NCBI GenBank assembly: GCA_963281255.1
Contig: OY725495.1
Location: forward strand, 3,224,001-3,288,000
Source of the DNA: Aphrocallistes beatrix
Taxonomy: Eukaryota > Porifera > Hexactinellida > Sceptrulophora > Aphrocallistidae
DNA: 64,000 nt
Direction of reading: 5' to 3'
The position numbers were made by a program, and so were the translations under genes. Positions 30,440 through 41,740 of the stretch are shown here, piece after piece. Positions within the stretch are counted from its first letter, which is position 1, and each line of letters starts with the position of its first letter. The notes below the pieces were generated by a model. It was not told the DNA's origin. It ran no database searches and saw only the letters and a list, made by a program, of their open reading frames with translations.

Positions 30440-31187
30440 GAGGCGCATGCATTTGTCCGAATTTTTAAGTTGTCATTTGTCCGAATCGATTCTTGGAATA
30501 TCGTCACTTGTCCGAATCGTAGGTTGGAATATTGTCATTTGTCCGAATCGTAATTTGGAATATTGTTACTTGTCCGAATCGTAATTTGGAATATTGTCAC
30601 TTGTCCGAATCGATTCTTGGAATATTTTCACTTGTCCGAATCGATTCTTGGAATATTGTCACTTGTCCGAATCGATTCTTGGAATATTTTCACTTGTCCG
30701 AATCGTAATTTGGAATATTGTCACTTGTCCGAATCGTAATTTGGAATATTGTCACTTGTCCGAATCGTAATTTGGAATATTGTCACTTGTCCGAATCGAT
30801 TCTTGGAATATTGTCACTTGAAATTAAAATGCCAATTTTCGGACAAATGACAATATTCCAAATTACGATTCGGACAAATGACAATATTCCAAATTACGAT
30901 TCGGACAAATGACAATATTCCAAATTACGATTCGGACAAATGACAATATTCCAAATTACGATTCGGACAAATGACAATATTCCAAATTACGATTCGGACA
31001 AATGACAATATTCCAAATTACGATTCGGACAACTGACAATATTCCAAATTACGATTCGGACAAGTGACAATATTCCAAATTACGATTCGGACAACTGACA
31101 ATATTCCAAGAATCGATTCGGACAAATGATAGTTAACGCAATTCGGACAAATGACAACTTAGAAATTCGGACAAATGCTGCGTCCCC
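30440..31187. mobile_element. Foldback element of tandem ttgtccgaatcg units (MULE-like)
   Basis: The left arm has about ten ~36-bp units (cttgtccgaatcg + attcttggaatattttca or aatttggaatattgtca). The right arm has about nine in inverse orientation, turning near 30830. The ends are GAGGCGCATGCATTTGTCCG and cggacaaatgctgcgtcccc. The flanks repeat CTTACCAC (30432-30439, 31188-31195). The sister element at 58275-58882 has similar ends and a 9-bp duplication, as Mutator-like elements make. Confidence 0.7.
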
Positions 31188-31776
31188 CTTACCACATTCA
31201 TTCCCTCAATTTTGAAAGAGAGGAATATTTCAGTTAACCTTTATCTTAAACAAGCACGCTTCGCTTGCTTGCGCTGCGCGGCTGACGGACACTTTGTGTC
31301 CCCCGGAGACGCCCTGCGGGCGCCTGAGGTCACGTTGATTAATTATAGGGGATAGCATCTCTAAATACGTCTGTCCTACTGTGATAATCGATATCTCTCG
31401 AAAAATCGCCAAATTTTTCAATTTTTAAAATTTTGATGAGTAATGATGACATCATAACAAAGTGATGAGTCATCATTTTTTGATGATAGTTGCATCATAT
31501 GTGAGGCATATTAGTATACAGAGTCTATTAAAATTTCAGCCTTCTATCTCCTATAATGGCTGAGTTATGCGCGAATTACTGTATTGCTTAACTTTTAAAA
31601 AGGTGACAATGGCGTCATAATTCCATGATAAGTCGACATTTTGCTCTGAGCTCAGAACTTAGTGGAGCCATAGCCAAAAGACTCCCACATGCCAAAAATC
31701 AGCTTTCTGTGCCCGGCAGTTTCTTCAATCAATTCGTTATATATATATATATACGTATATAGTATATGTATATATA

Positions 31777-32075
31777 CAGTGGAACCCCGCTTAACGGCCA
31801 CCCCGGAATAGCGGCCACCCCGATATAACGGCCACTTTTCGAAGTCCCGGACAACTTACAATAGACATTAACATTATTTGCTTCAGAATTCCGGCCACCC
31901 CGCTATTCCGAATTCCGGCCACACCGCTATTCCGAATTCCGGCCATCCTTTTTGGAACGAAACCCTATTTTAACCTCAGAATTACTGCCAATCTTAACAA
32001 TAGGGAATCATTATTGCAGGTTTGAAAACGAAAACAATTTCTTGACATTTCAATAACAACACACTCAATTGTATA
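31777..32075. mobile_element. Pogo/Tigger-like element, left end only
   Basis: It starts (TA)CAGTGGAACCCCGCTTAACG, followed by at least five copies of cggccacc. No matching right end was found before the next element begins. A second isolated left end (cagtcgaacttgctctagcg) lies at 33262. Confidence 0.55.
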
Positions 32076-32077
32076 AT

Positions 32078-32663
32078 GTATATGTTGCAGTGCAAACGCG
32101 AGATTGGTGTACACACGTGTACACTGGTGTAAACCCGGGTTTCCATTAAGTTTGATAATCTCGCGTGTACACCAGTGTAAACGCGAGTACCTATATAATT
32201 AAATATTGTGGTTGATTTATTACTCTAAAATATGATATGATGAGACGTATACTAATTACATCTTCTAATCTGATTTATTCTCGTGATTTCAATAAGTATT
32301 ATAATCTCGGTTTCTAGTTTTATTACTTAGGGAATTTTAGACACATGCATTGAGATATTTGTGTATAGAAAAGGGACATTTGCGTAGAATTATCTTCGGT
32401 ACTATTGTGGGATTGTTGCAGTGTATACGCTACCCACTGTGAACGCGTTCACACCGGTGTATAATTAATATAGTATACTGTTTTAACAATAAACAATTCA
32501 TCATATCGTATTCTAGAGTAATAAATCAACCACAATATTTAATTATATAGGTACTCGCGTTTACACTGGTGTACACGCGAGATTATCAAACTTAATGGAA
32601 ACCCGGGTTTACACCAGTGTACACGCGTGTACACCAATCTCGCGTTTGCACTGCAACATATAC
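32078..32663. mobile_element. Long-TIR element with gtgtacac words
   Basis: Inverted repeats of about 160 bases start GTATATGTTGCAGTGCAAAC. They contain repeated ggtgtacac / gtgtacacc and cgcgagat words. The 260-bp centre is not repeated and not coding. No certain target duplication can be given because the flanks are TA-rich. Confidence 0.7.
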
Positions 32664-32863
32664 ATATAAATGCAAATCATATCAATCAGTAAGAAATTCA
32701 TACGTTTATTAATCTCGATTCTCAAGGCATTCTTGAAAGACAAGTCAATGACAGATGACCTAACCATGATATCTTCTATTGAAGATAGAGTTATCGAAAG
32801 GCCATTTCCGCACGTTTTTCAGATTGCAAACAATCAACACTAGTATTCTGTATATATATATAT

Positions 32864-32867
<4 letters not shown>

Positions 32868-32912
<45 letters not shown>

Positions 32913-32940
32913 CACATATATATACACATTAATCGAGTTT
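32868..32940. repeat. (CA)n/(TA)n microsatellite
   Basis: About 17 CA units framed by tatata repeats, inside the 5' end of the Helitron-like element. The same position is microsatellite-rich in its other copies. Confidence 0.9.
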
Positions 32941-33542
32941 TAATAGTAAGGATTAATTGTTTTCTATCCGCAAATGCTTCTGCGAATGGTCAAAATATTT
33001 CATTTCCGCCAATGCTTTATTTGTAATCCGACAAAATTACAACTCATTATGCTCAAGAGCAATTGAAAGCTTAAGCCATTGTTAATAGAAAACGTTTCAG
33101 CCTCAAAAACACCCTTAGTAGGAATGCCGGCGGGCGGGCGGAGTATTCCATTATCGTTATCATTATCATTATTTGATATAACATAATCAAGCCTGCTTAT
33201 TTGATCTATAACTGGATTCAAATATTTAATTAACGTAGTGAAGGTTCAAAACAATCAATATACAGTCGAACTTGCTCTAGCGGCCATCTCTATATATAAC
33301 GGTCTCAAATGTCAGAGAGGAGATGGGAGGATGTTAGGATTTACGATTTACTGTAGTAGATGATGAGTTGATCCTCTGGTAGTAGCAGCATAGTGGTTTT
33401 GTGTATCATTTATTCATTCATTTTGTAATTAATTGCACTATGATTAAAATATACAAATGTTCAGTAGTATCTCAATTAGGGATAGATGATATCATACATG
33501 TTTATAGAGTGATGGACTGACGGAAAGTAAGGGAAACCTAAC

Positions 33543-33670
33543 TTTAACCGTAGAATGCCCAGAGGGGACACAGTGTCCCCGATATCGCGGATGTCTCCCA
33601 GCCATTTTCTATGGCACTGAAGCCATAAGCGAAGCGAAGCCATATAAATGCTGGGCATTCTACAGTTAAA
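33543..33670. mobile_element. 128-bp terminal-inverted-repeat element
   Basis: The ends TTTAACCGTAGAATGCCCAG and ctgggcattctacagttaaa frame hairpins such as ggggacacagtgtcccc. Superfamily not assigned. Confidence 0.6.
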
Positions 33671-34898
33671 TATAATATTGATTATATTGTAATGTCCAAA
33701 TAGTCTACTTACTACTTAATCCCTGGTAATTTACTGCATGACCTTATATAGAGTAGGCTATGTATTGCTTTGTGATTTGAAGAAATAGATAATTTCAGTA
33801 CCTTGGGAGACCAATTATTTCAGAGGGGTCCATATATATTTCGAAATATAAGGACAGATGGTTAAAATTTTTCGTGACAAACCTCTGATTTTGGAAGCTA
33901 CTTAGTGCATCATGTCATTGGATAATCTCCATCAGTTCACACAGTTCTTTTAAGCAGAACATTAAAGTAGCAGCGCTCAGGGTCCGCGCTCCAATTATAG
34001 GTAAAGTGAGCGAAGTGGGAGCACCTAATTTCCAGGAGCGCTTGCAAATCTTTGAAAATGATCCACTAAGACACGATTTTTGTCTTCAGTTAGAGTGGTA
34101 TATTATTTTCTAGTACAAGCAAAAGGATAAAATGACAAATTACTGTGTAATCATCATGGTTTAGTCGATTTCCAAAATCGATCAACTTTTGATTTACTAT
34201 TTTGAATATTTAGTGGTTGGCCCCATAGACGTAAACTCACACTTTTTTTTCAGGAGTGTGGATAGTTTTTACTTCTATACCATCCTTATTTATATCTAAT
34301 TTTTGTGAAACACAAAAATGAGTTTTATAAACAGCATAAAAATAGCCAATTAGCTTTTGAAATCTCATCAAAATGGGCTAAAAAATTGTATCGCAACGAC
34401 AGTAGAGATCTGTTATTGATCTAATGCAATTAAACAAAACGAATCATTCCATACAAGTTTAGGATGCAGAACGTGTACTTATTAGCTCTGAATCGAGAAA
34501 CTACCCAAGAGAATTGGACTTTTCATTGCCTGAAATAACCTCTTTGGTTAATCTCTAAAATATTACAAAACTTTACCCCCAACGAGTTTCGTACAAAGCT
34601 CTTCTAAATATGGCCAGAATACCAGATTGAAAGTGATCTAGATTGCTCCATTTGAACTCATAAGAATGCAAACTGTACTTTCCTAACCTGGTTTTGTAGT
34701 CCATTAAGTTCGAGTATTACATTTGACAATTTTAACCAATGCATGTAAATTTATGTAATTATTCTGTTCTCTTAACATCGGGGAATATATCCGACACTCG
34801 TTTCGTAAATTCGTAATTTCCTGACATTGTTTGGAAATTCGTGTGTACAAAGTTGTAATTTCTGCTCTACTGATTATATGTAAAATAATATTAGTTAT
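33671..34898. other. Intergenic region upstream of the 7TM subtype B gene
   Basis: A piece of the palindromic-element family ends near 33765 (gagtaggctatg). A GC-rich inverted repeat with gcgctc / gagcgc words lies at ~33975-34055. The rest shows no gene. The promoter of the gene at 34899 must lie in the last part, but no motif is diagnostic. Confidence 0.35.
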
Positions 34899-36053
34899 AT
34901 GGTCACTACTCAGTTAATTCTATATATATTGTGTGCAAAGAATTATAATAGATCAAGGATACAAATGTCTTCATTTTATCTTTATGCCAACCAAGTGGTA
35001 TCATTTTCACTTATTCCCTATTTAGCTATGGCTATATTCACTATACTATACTTTGCATACCAAAAACGTCTCATTATGGTGAAGATTCGAAATATACCAG
35101 CATTTACCATATTTAATATTGACCTTGAAAAAGTGAAGAAAAATCTACAAATAAAGTCGATGATACACACTTTCATTTTACTCATTTATAGCTTTGAGGC
35201 TCTAGTGTGTCTATTTTGGAGTATCGGTACTATTTATTATGTATTTATATATGATGACATGACTGACCACCATAACGTAATACTAAATATAAGCACCAAT
35301 GTATCCTGTACTTCTACACATGAAAGTATTTTTAGTTTATTCCTCGATATATCTTATTATCTGCTTGCCACTCTGCCAGCTCTCATCAATTTATTACTGA
35401 TTGTATTGAGGAGAGCATACTTGAGTTGTCCATACAAGATTTGGGTTCAAATATTTACATTTTACATAATATCTAGAATATTGATTCCATTTTTGACATC
35501 TCATTTTATTCTAATCAGGTACTTTTGTTGTCTATCTGTGCTTCCTTTTGTGATTATTGACTTTTTTGTTTACATCAATACGAGCAAGAATTTCCTTCTT
35601 CTGCTTAAAGGGAGGAGCGATGAAGCCAGGATCCACTCTACACGATCAGTTTACAGATCTGAGAAAAGAATTGCCACAATATTCTCTATGACACGATATC
35701 TTACTGTGTTCGCATTTGGAATCGGAATTATTTTGTGTCTAATAAGGTTCATAATTGAGGTCGTTAGCATATTAGACAATAGTGAATGTTTATTTGATCA
35801 AGTATTCCCCAATTCTCCATCTCCATTCATTTTATCAAATAAACTCGTCAACATGTCACACTTAGTCGTGAAATACTGTGTAATCATTCGTATGATACCG
35901 AGTGCCATTCTTGCTACAATGGTTACCCTGTCTAATTTGTTCATTCTTATTTGCATTATTACCAAACTGCTAAGAAGGAGGAAACAATTCAACCAAATAA
36001 ATGATCTGGTAACTCCTCTCATGGAATACTACAGAGCTTCACTTATGAGATAG
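34899..36053 (+). CDS. Orphan 7TM receptor-like protein, subtype B
   Basis: 384 residues from the first Met; Met23 (MSSFYLYANQ) just before TM1 is an equally good start. Hydrophobic segments lie at about 33-58, 87-117, 143-173, 183-207, 208-229, 267-292 and 330-362. Basic loops after TM1, TM3 and TM5 and the tail (LLRRRKQ...TPLMEYY) place the C terminus inside. Glu100 in TM2, Cys136 in the TM2-TM3 loop and Cys297 before TM7 match positions in subtypes A and C, as does the 'P..LSN' stretch before TM7. Family not recognised. The NHL gene 36742-37644 follows on the same strand 0.7 kb away. At least three relics of this subtype lie in the window, but this is the only intact copy. Confidence 0.8.
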   Translation: MVTTQLILYILCAKNYNRSRIQMSSFYLYANQVVSFSLIPYLAMAIFTILYFAYQKRLIMVKIRNIPAFTIFNIDLEKVKKNLQIKSMIHTFILLIYSFEALVCLFWSIGTIYYVFIYDDMTDHHNVILNISTNVSCTSTHESIFSLFLDISYYLLATLPALINLLLIVLRRAYLSCPYKIWVQIFTFYIISRILIPFLTSHFILIRYFCCLSVLPFVIIDFFVYINTSKNFLLLLKGRSDEARIHSTRSVYRSEKRIATIFSMTRYLTVFAFGIGIILCLIRFIIEVVSILDNSECLFDQVFPNSPSPFILSNKLVNMSHLVVKYCVIIRMIPSAILATMVTLSNLFILICIITKLLRRRKQFNQINDLVTPLMEYYRASLMR

Positions 36054-36741
36054 TAAACAGTAATTATTTCAGAATATCACATAATCTTTCAAAGTCAAGG
36101 CTGACTTCTAATGTATTTTCTCATTTACACGTATTATACTTTTTGATGATTTAAACTTTTAAATATTAAATTGTGAAACCTATCCATATTTGACCCCTTT
36201 ACTGAAATTTTTTCCTCCTGTAAAGTACCATAGCCTGGCTAGTAGCTATGATTGCTTGCACCCATCGGTAATTTTAACAGTGAACCTTGTACTATTAAAA
36301 ATAATTGACACGCAGGGTTTTTAAAAATAAATTATGATATCAGCATTTAGAGGTCCTGAGAGGAAAATTTCTTATCCATATAATTATCTGGATACCGAAT
36401 ATTAATAGCCACTGAAACCTTCATTTTTGATCTACATTTTTTATAGCGAAATATTAATTACAAGTAGTAATGCTGAAATCATATTTGAAGTAAGAAGTAA
36501 CAAATTGTTACCTGAGGGAGAACTTCTCTTTAATACATCAATTAATGCATTTTGTCAATATACTACTATATTATTATCCTGCCGGACCGGATATCCGGTA
36601 ATCAACGAATGTGACCGGATACCGGATATAAACAGGATATCCAGTGCATATCCATCATTCTTACCATATTAGTTCTTTTTATTCTAGTATTTACAAAGTG
36701 TATTTCGTTCTATCTTGAGGATATTTAATTTGTAAAAGGAA

Positions 36742-37644
36742 ATGGCAGTTCGATTTCCTAAAGAACAACCACTCGTAGACCTCACAGATTCAGGCATGGA
36801 ATACTTTACCGACCACTTGACAGCTGTATCAATACGAGTTGCAGACTCTGGAGAGTTGTGCCATCCTTGTGGTATTGCTATTGATCCCAACACCGACCAG
36901 ATTTACGTGGTAAGACCTATCCCACCACGCGTGTCAATCTTTTCAGAGATGGGTGACTATTTAAACACGTTCTCAAATGTATACATGAGGAATATATGGG
37001 GAATAGCAGTCAACAAAGATAATGTATACGTTAGGGACATATGTGAAAACGTCGTATTCAATTTTAAACGAACTGCAGATTCCTATCATCTCGTTGGTAG
37101 GATAGGGGGAAGAGGATCAGGTTTTGGACAGTTCCGAATGCCTAAACAACTTTATGTATCTACCGACGGAGATGTCTTCGTCACTGATTGCTACAACCAT
37201 CGAATCCAAATCCTAGATGGAGAACTCCGCTACCAGCGACAAATCTCACACGATTCCATGAGAGAACCGCTTGACGTTAAACTGACATCAGATACTGTGT
37301 TTGTACTCTCCAATTTTTCTCCCTGCATTCACGTTTTTACGGCCACCGGAGTGAAATTGCGTTCCTTCATCACAAGTGGTGTTATTGGAATGAAGGTTAC
37401 TAATAAGCCTCAATTCTTTTGCATTGACTCGAATGAGAACTTGATTATCAGTGATACCTGTGGTCATCAAATAAAAATATTTTCGAAAGAAGGTACACTC
37501 CGACAAACGCTAGGGAAACCAGGTAGAACAGCTGGAATGTTCGAATTTCCGAAAGGGATAGCCCTAACAAACACTCTAAAATTAGTTGTGGCTTCTTGGA
37601 CTAGTAATTATTGTTTACAGATTTTTTCTTGCACATACGATTAA
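36742..37644 (+). CDS. NHL-repeat beta-propeller protein without coiled coil
   Basis: 300 residues. Six NHL-type blades can be followed: PCGIAIDPNTDQIYVV..VSIFS, WGIAVNKDNVYV, PKQLYVSTDGDVFVTDCYNHRIQI, PLDVKLTSDTVFVL..IHVF, FFCIDSNENLIISD..IKIFS and PKGIALTNTLKLVV..LQIFS. An in-frame stop 9 bases before the ATG supports the start if there is no upstream exon. Blades 3-6 are clearly similar to the protein at 50897-52117, but the coiled coil found there is missing. NHL propellers bind proteins or RNA, as in TRIM-NHL ubiquitin ligases; no RING or B-box is present, so a scaffold or ligand-binding role is inference. Its neighbour on the same strand is a 7TM gene. Confidence 0.85.
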   Translation: MAVRFPKEQPLVDLTDSGMEYFTDHLTAVSIRVADSGELCHPCGIAIDPNTDQIYVVRPIPPRVSIFSEMGDYLNTFSNVYMRNIWGIAVNKDNVYVRDICENVVFNFKRTADSYHLVGRIGGRGSGFGQFRMPKQLYVSTDGDVFVTDCYNHRIQILDGELRYQRQISHDSMREPLDVKLTSDTVFVLSNFSPCIHVFTATGVKLRSFITSGVIGMKVTNKPQFFCIDSNENLIISDTCGHQIKIFSKEGTLRQTLGKPGRTAGMFEFPKGIALTNTLKLVVASWTSNYCLQIFSCTYD

Positions 37645-37949
37645 TTCAATAATTTTCTTTATGTACTTGTATATTTTCATTCAAGTAAATTAAACTGATG
37701 AAATTCAAATGCGAGAACTCTAGATATAAATGAAATGTCGTGAGTATTTTAAATTCGTGTTCTAACCCTATGATGTTTGTTTTGTTTGCACATATCTAGG
37801 TCAACTTGAGATTATACAAGTATTATAACAGGCGCACGACACTTTGTGTCAACCAGAGAACTTAGTGGAGCCATAGCCAAAAAGACTCCCACATGCCAAA
37901 AATCAGCTTTCTGTGCATGGCAGTTTCTTCAGTCAATTCGTTATAAATA

Positions 37950-38361
37950 CAGGGTGTTTCAGCGATTGTATCACGAAAATATTTGAAACTACAAGGTAAA
38001 TAATTTACGAATCATCTTCCCCTATTACGATGTTGTTTAGCACCTTCTGACATTTGTGTGATATCAAAATGGACAAGCTAGATGACAAATAAAAGAAGAT
38101 CAAGATGGTGGAATTATATCATAAAAATCAGTCCTATTCAAGACTACCCCACACTTCTAAGGTTTACCCGCCCAAAATGACTTAATCGGAAATGAGTTAT
38201 CCCACATTGAAGATGTTTTGAAATAATTTACTTTTATTCTAACTGTTTGCTTCATTGTTTTTCATAAACTCCTTTCAAAAGCAACCAAAATAACTAAATT
38301 ATCTCAATCACAAATGAAATGAAAGCAATTTACTTTTGTGTGTAATCAATGAAACACCCTG
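37950..38361. mobile_element. Mariner-like miniature element, 412 bp
   Basis: The ends CAGGGTGTTTCA and tgaaacaccctg are flanked by TA. No transposase. The block 'ccgcccaaaatgactta' plus 'ggaaatgagtta' also appears at 43820-43875, a partial relative. Just left (37830-37945) is a tail fragment of the Helitron family. Confidence 0.8.
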
Positions 38362-38838
38362 TATATACTATATATATATATATACTCGACAAATGACAAC
38401 TTAACATCAGAAAATGCAGCTCGCACATTTGGATATATCAACCATAGCATTCCATAGAATAAGTGATAGCAGTCGTTTATTTTTGAACCATGGCTTTTAG
38501 TGGTATTAGGTGGATAATAAAAAATTTGATAAGCTCTTCATAATTGGCATATTTCACCAAATGTTAACCTTTATTAAAGCCTAGTTTTTATCATTAATAA
38601 TGTACTGTTCATTAACTAGATATGTACTAGTATTACATACCATAATAGTATTAATGTAATAAGAAACATTAGAAGCAGAAAAGAAGTAGATATGACACAG
38701 ATTTCTGCCCTCAGCGGAGAAGCAGAGTGCATACTGAGACGAGAGACCAAAGGCCAAAACGAGCGGACAGCGGACTAGACTATACCCGGTGATTGAATAA
38801 GAAGCAGCTTCAGAGTTGAGGATACCGGCGAAGATTCA

Positions 38839-39183
38839 GTGACCTTAGAACTTACAGTAGCAGGTCGCAAAGTGGCGGCGCTTATGGATGCAAGGCCTTC
38901 AGTTGTCGATTTCGGGACCATTAAGTCATTAGGTCTGGAGAAAGATATAGTGGAAGAACCGAATGAAGTTTACGGGCTCTGCAAGGCGCCAGTAAAAGTG
39001 AAAGGGCACATTGAAATCTCAATTCAGGTGGGTCGGGGCGAACCCCGGAAGACAAAGCTACAAGTACTGGAAAGTAGCGAACCTATCATGCTATTAGGTA
39101 GGGCTTTCATGAAGGACTTTGGCAGCGTTTCATTCGACTGGGAAAGAGGCCGATCAGGCTTGGCACGGAGTGGATCGACATAA
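38839..39183 (+). pseudogene. Gypsy retropepsin fragment
   Basis: The frame reads like an aspartic protease of LTR elements: 'VAALMDARPSVVDF' stands where DTGA/DSGA is expected, and 'IMLLGRAFMKDFG' matches the ILLGxDFL region. The catalytic triplet has changed (D-A-R), so it is inactive. Confidence 0.7.
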
Positions 39184-39337
39184 AGGCCGCATCTACTAGA
39201 GGCATCGAACATTCAGTTAAGGGCAGATTAATGCCACTTCGGATACCAGGAAGTAAATTTCCTAGGCCACAGGATCAGGCCGAAGCCCCCTCGAGTCAGT
39301 CAAGAGGAATCTACAACGATTTCCTCAGCCCAGCTCG

Positions 39338-39950
39338 GTGCGTGAACTACTAGGATTTTTGGGCAGTGTAAATTACTACCGCAGCTACATCCCAGGAATG
39401 GCCCAGATCGCACACCCTCTTATGCTCTTACTTAAGAAGGGAGTGGCTTGGAATTGGACGAGCGAGTGCGTTGCAGCTTCCAATGAGTTAAGGTATAAGT
39501 TGGTAAACGATCCCGTAACACTAGCCTTCCCTGATTGGAATGATGATTTCTATGTAGAAACGGATGCCAGCGGGCTAGGTGTAACCGCGGTGTTATCTCA
39601 GAAGGATCAAAGAACTGGCATCCTCAGACCCATCAACTACTTTTTCTCGGCACTAAGTGACACACAAAAAAACTATTCTGCAGGCTAGTTAGAAGCCTGG
39701 GCCTTGGTCGCGGCTACCAGAAAATGGATTATCTACTTGAGGGCTTCACCCAAGATCTACCTAATTTCAGATCATAACCCGCTACGGTGGATGAGAGGTC
39801 AAAGGGACCCACGGCACACCTCCAGATGGCTGATGGAGTTGGAGGAACTCCCGTACCAAGTAGTTTATCGTCCAGGAAAGGATAATAAACTGCCAGACTG
39901 GCTTATGGGTTGCGTTGGACATAGGTACACGGCCGTGGGGCGATGGAATG
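39338..39950 (+). pseudogene. Gypsy RT connection and RNase H
   Basis: RELLGFLGSVNYYRSYIPG (RT thumb) is followed by the RNase H start ETDASGLGVTAVLSQ. After one in-frame stop at 39687 the frame continues with YLISDHNPLRW and VVYRPGKDNKLPDWL. Apart from the stop it is well preserved. Confidence 0.8.
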
Positions 39951-39968
39951 TTAGATATTTCGCCCTAA

Positions 39969-40560
39969 TTGTCGACCGATCAGACAGCGGAGTCGATTGC
40001 GGAAGCATTCCGAGTAGGCTGGATATTCCGGGGTCATGGTATTCCAGATGTCTTTCTAACGGACCAAGGCAAGAACGTTGACGGCCACGAAATCAGGGAT
40101 CTCTGCAAGAAATTGGGAATACACAAGCGTCACTCCTCACCCTACCGCCCCCAACCAGACGGGATGGCGGAGAGGAATATTGGTACCGCAAAGCAGGTCA
40201 TCCGGAGCCTACTGATGGAGCGAGAAATGGAAAAAGGTGCTTGGCCTTCGGTCCTACCCGAGGTAAGCTTCCTCATGAACAACGTCAAAAACACAACGTG
40301 TCGCCTCACGTGATTACCTACGGGAGACAGCCTAGAACACTGACCGATTTAGAACCGAGAAACTTGGATTCCGAAGAGTCCTCGCCCCAAGATTACTGGG
40401 AAGCTCTCCAGGACGTTCAGAAGGAATTAACAGAGGCTATGACGTCAAATGAGGATAAGAGGTTTTCCGAAACAAAAAGAAGATATGATAAAGGCAAAAG
40501 AAGCACGAATATTAGACCAGGTAATAGTATCTTCTTGGAAGTAGGGAAGAGAGATAATTA
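39969..40560 (+). pseudogene. Gypsy integrase core
   Basis: GIPDVFLTDQGKN and SPYRPQPDGMAERNIGT carry the second Asp and the Glu of the DDE core. The N-terminal zinc finger and first Asp are missing. The end of the core continues in another frame (HEQRQKHN..., then KRFSETKRRYDKG) to 40560. Confidence 0.75.
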
Positions 40561-40769
40561 ACTGTCTGCAAAATTTGATGGTATATTTGGCGCTCGACCA
40601 GAAAGGATCCAATGTATTAGTGGAGCTAAGAGGAGTAAGTGGTACCATGTCGACCGCTGCAAGCGTTTCGAAAGGAAGGATGAGCTATTCATCCCAAACC
40701 AAATCCCAACACCGGTAGAGGAGAACGTTGAGAACGCAGGCGAGCGAGTTCGCAGGAGCAATACCGGAT

Positions 40770-40927
40770 CAGGGCCGGCGCCACCGGGGGTGTCCTGGGT
40801 GTCCAGACACCCACTGCGTCCTGTTTTATCATATTGTACAATATATATCCCTTCATAAATGGACACCCACTTTCAGAGAAATCCCTCTTAGGACACCCAC
40901 TGCCAATAAAACATGGCGCCGGCCATG
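40770..40927. mobile_element. Miniature element with ggacacccact words
   Basis: It starts CAGGGCCGGCGCCA and ends tggcgccggccatg, flanked by CGGAT (5 bp, 40765-40769 and 40928-40932). The word ggacacccact appears three times plus an inverted copy. The ends equal those of 20103-20271, but the interior words differ. Confidence 0.75.
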
Positions 40928-41540
40928 CGGATACAAACGCGGATGAGTCGGCTGATCTGGAGTTAGAGGCAACTACAGCAGAGCCAGGAGTTGCTTACTC
41001 AAGGCATGGAAGGGGACGCAAACCGAAACAATATCCGGACTATGTCTCATGGGGCCAGGTGGTCGCAAGACCGCGGGATAGAGGACCAGTCTCTTTCGCG
41101 AGGGAAGATGATTGATGTAATAAAAAACATTAGAAGTAGAATATCTTAGAAGTATTCACGTTGGGTGGCCTTTCAAGATGGTCGTACTTATTACCTAGCT
41201 TTACTTGTTAGCTTTAGTTTACAGATCTCAATTAGTATTTCTCTGCAATTGAACATTAAATACAATAAACCATTCCTTGTTCGAATTGATTGACGGATCC
41301 TTCGATCGCATAACAGTATAATTAGTATCTAACATATAATAGTTTAATAAAAGATATCTTTTTTTTTAATAGAATTTTTGTTTATAGAATTTCCCCTGAT
41401 GGCAGCAACTGGGGTACCTAGACGTTTGTTTGTGCCTCAAGGACTACGAAGCCTTTATTTAAAATATATACCAATGAATACGTAGATCATAATGAATAAT
41501 TTGGTCTACTAGAGTTAAGCTGTTCTAAATATCAAATTCT

Positions 41541-41740
41541 NNNNNNNNNNNNNNNNNNNNNNNNNNNNNNNNNNNNNNNNNNNNNNNNNNNNNNNNNNNN
41601 NNNNNNNNNNNNNNNNNNNNNNNNNNNNNNNNNNNNNNNNNNNNNNNNNNNNNNNNNNNNNNNNNNNNNNNNNNNNNNNNNNNNNNNNNNNNNNNNNNNN
41701 NNNNNNNNNNNNNNNNNNNNNNNNNNNNNNNNNNNNNNNN
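41541..41740. other. Assembly gap of exactly 200 N
   Basis: The round size marks a scaffold join of unknown true length. Its left flank is homologous to the region upstream of the 7TM gene at 15845-15965 and its right flank to 17775-18090, so the join sits between two repeated sequences. Confidence 0.98.

Larger units (their letters stand above)
31251..32952 (-). mobile_element. Helitron-like element, subfamily 1, with nested insertions
   Basis: The terminal hairpin caagcacgcttcgcttg is at 31251 and the other end, TCCTTACTATTAAAACTCGA (minus), is at 32952. The flanking bases fit A|T. The CRE-like sites are decayed here (tgacatca, tggcgtca). The TA/CA microsatellite region has received a pogo-like element (31777) and a long-TIR element (32078-32663). 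Confidence 0.7.
38657..41400 (+). mobile_element. Decayed Ty3/gypsy retrotransposon B
   Basis: Order: protease, RT end with RNase H, integrase core, C-terminal region, then a sequence starting TGTAATAAAAAACATTAG at ~41116. A short match to that start (tgtaataagaaacattag) lies at ~38657. These are the likely 3' and truncated 5' LTR starts. The fingers and palm of RT are deleted. A miniature element (40770-40927) is inserted in the 3' coding part. 'tggcagcaactgggg' at ~41401 resembles a primer-binding site, which would be unusual after a 3' LTR and suggests fused LTRs. Confidence 0.7.

Noticed and set aside
30440..31187. Regularly spaced ~36-bp repeats looking like a CRISPR array
   Set aside because: The 'spacers' are themselves repeated, the array inverts in the middle, it has transposon-type ends with flanking duplications, and the DNA is eukaryotic.
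34899..36053. Insect-type odorant or gustatory receptor
   Set aside because: Those have the opposite membrane orientation (N terminus inside) and a conserved TYhhhhhQF-type TM7 motif, which is not seen; loop charges here put the N terminus outside.
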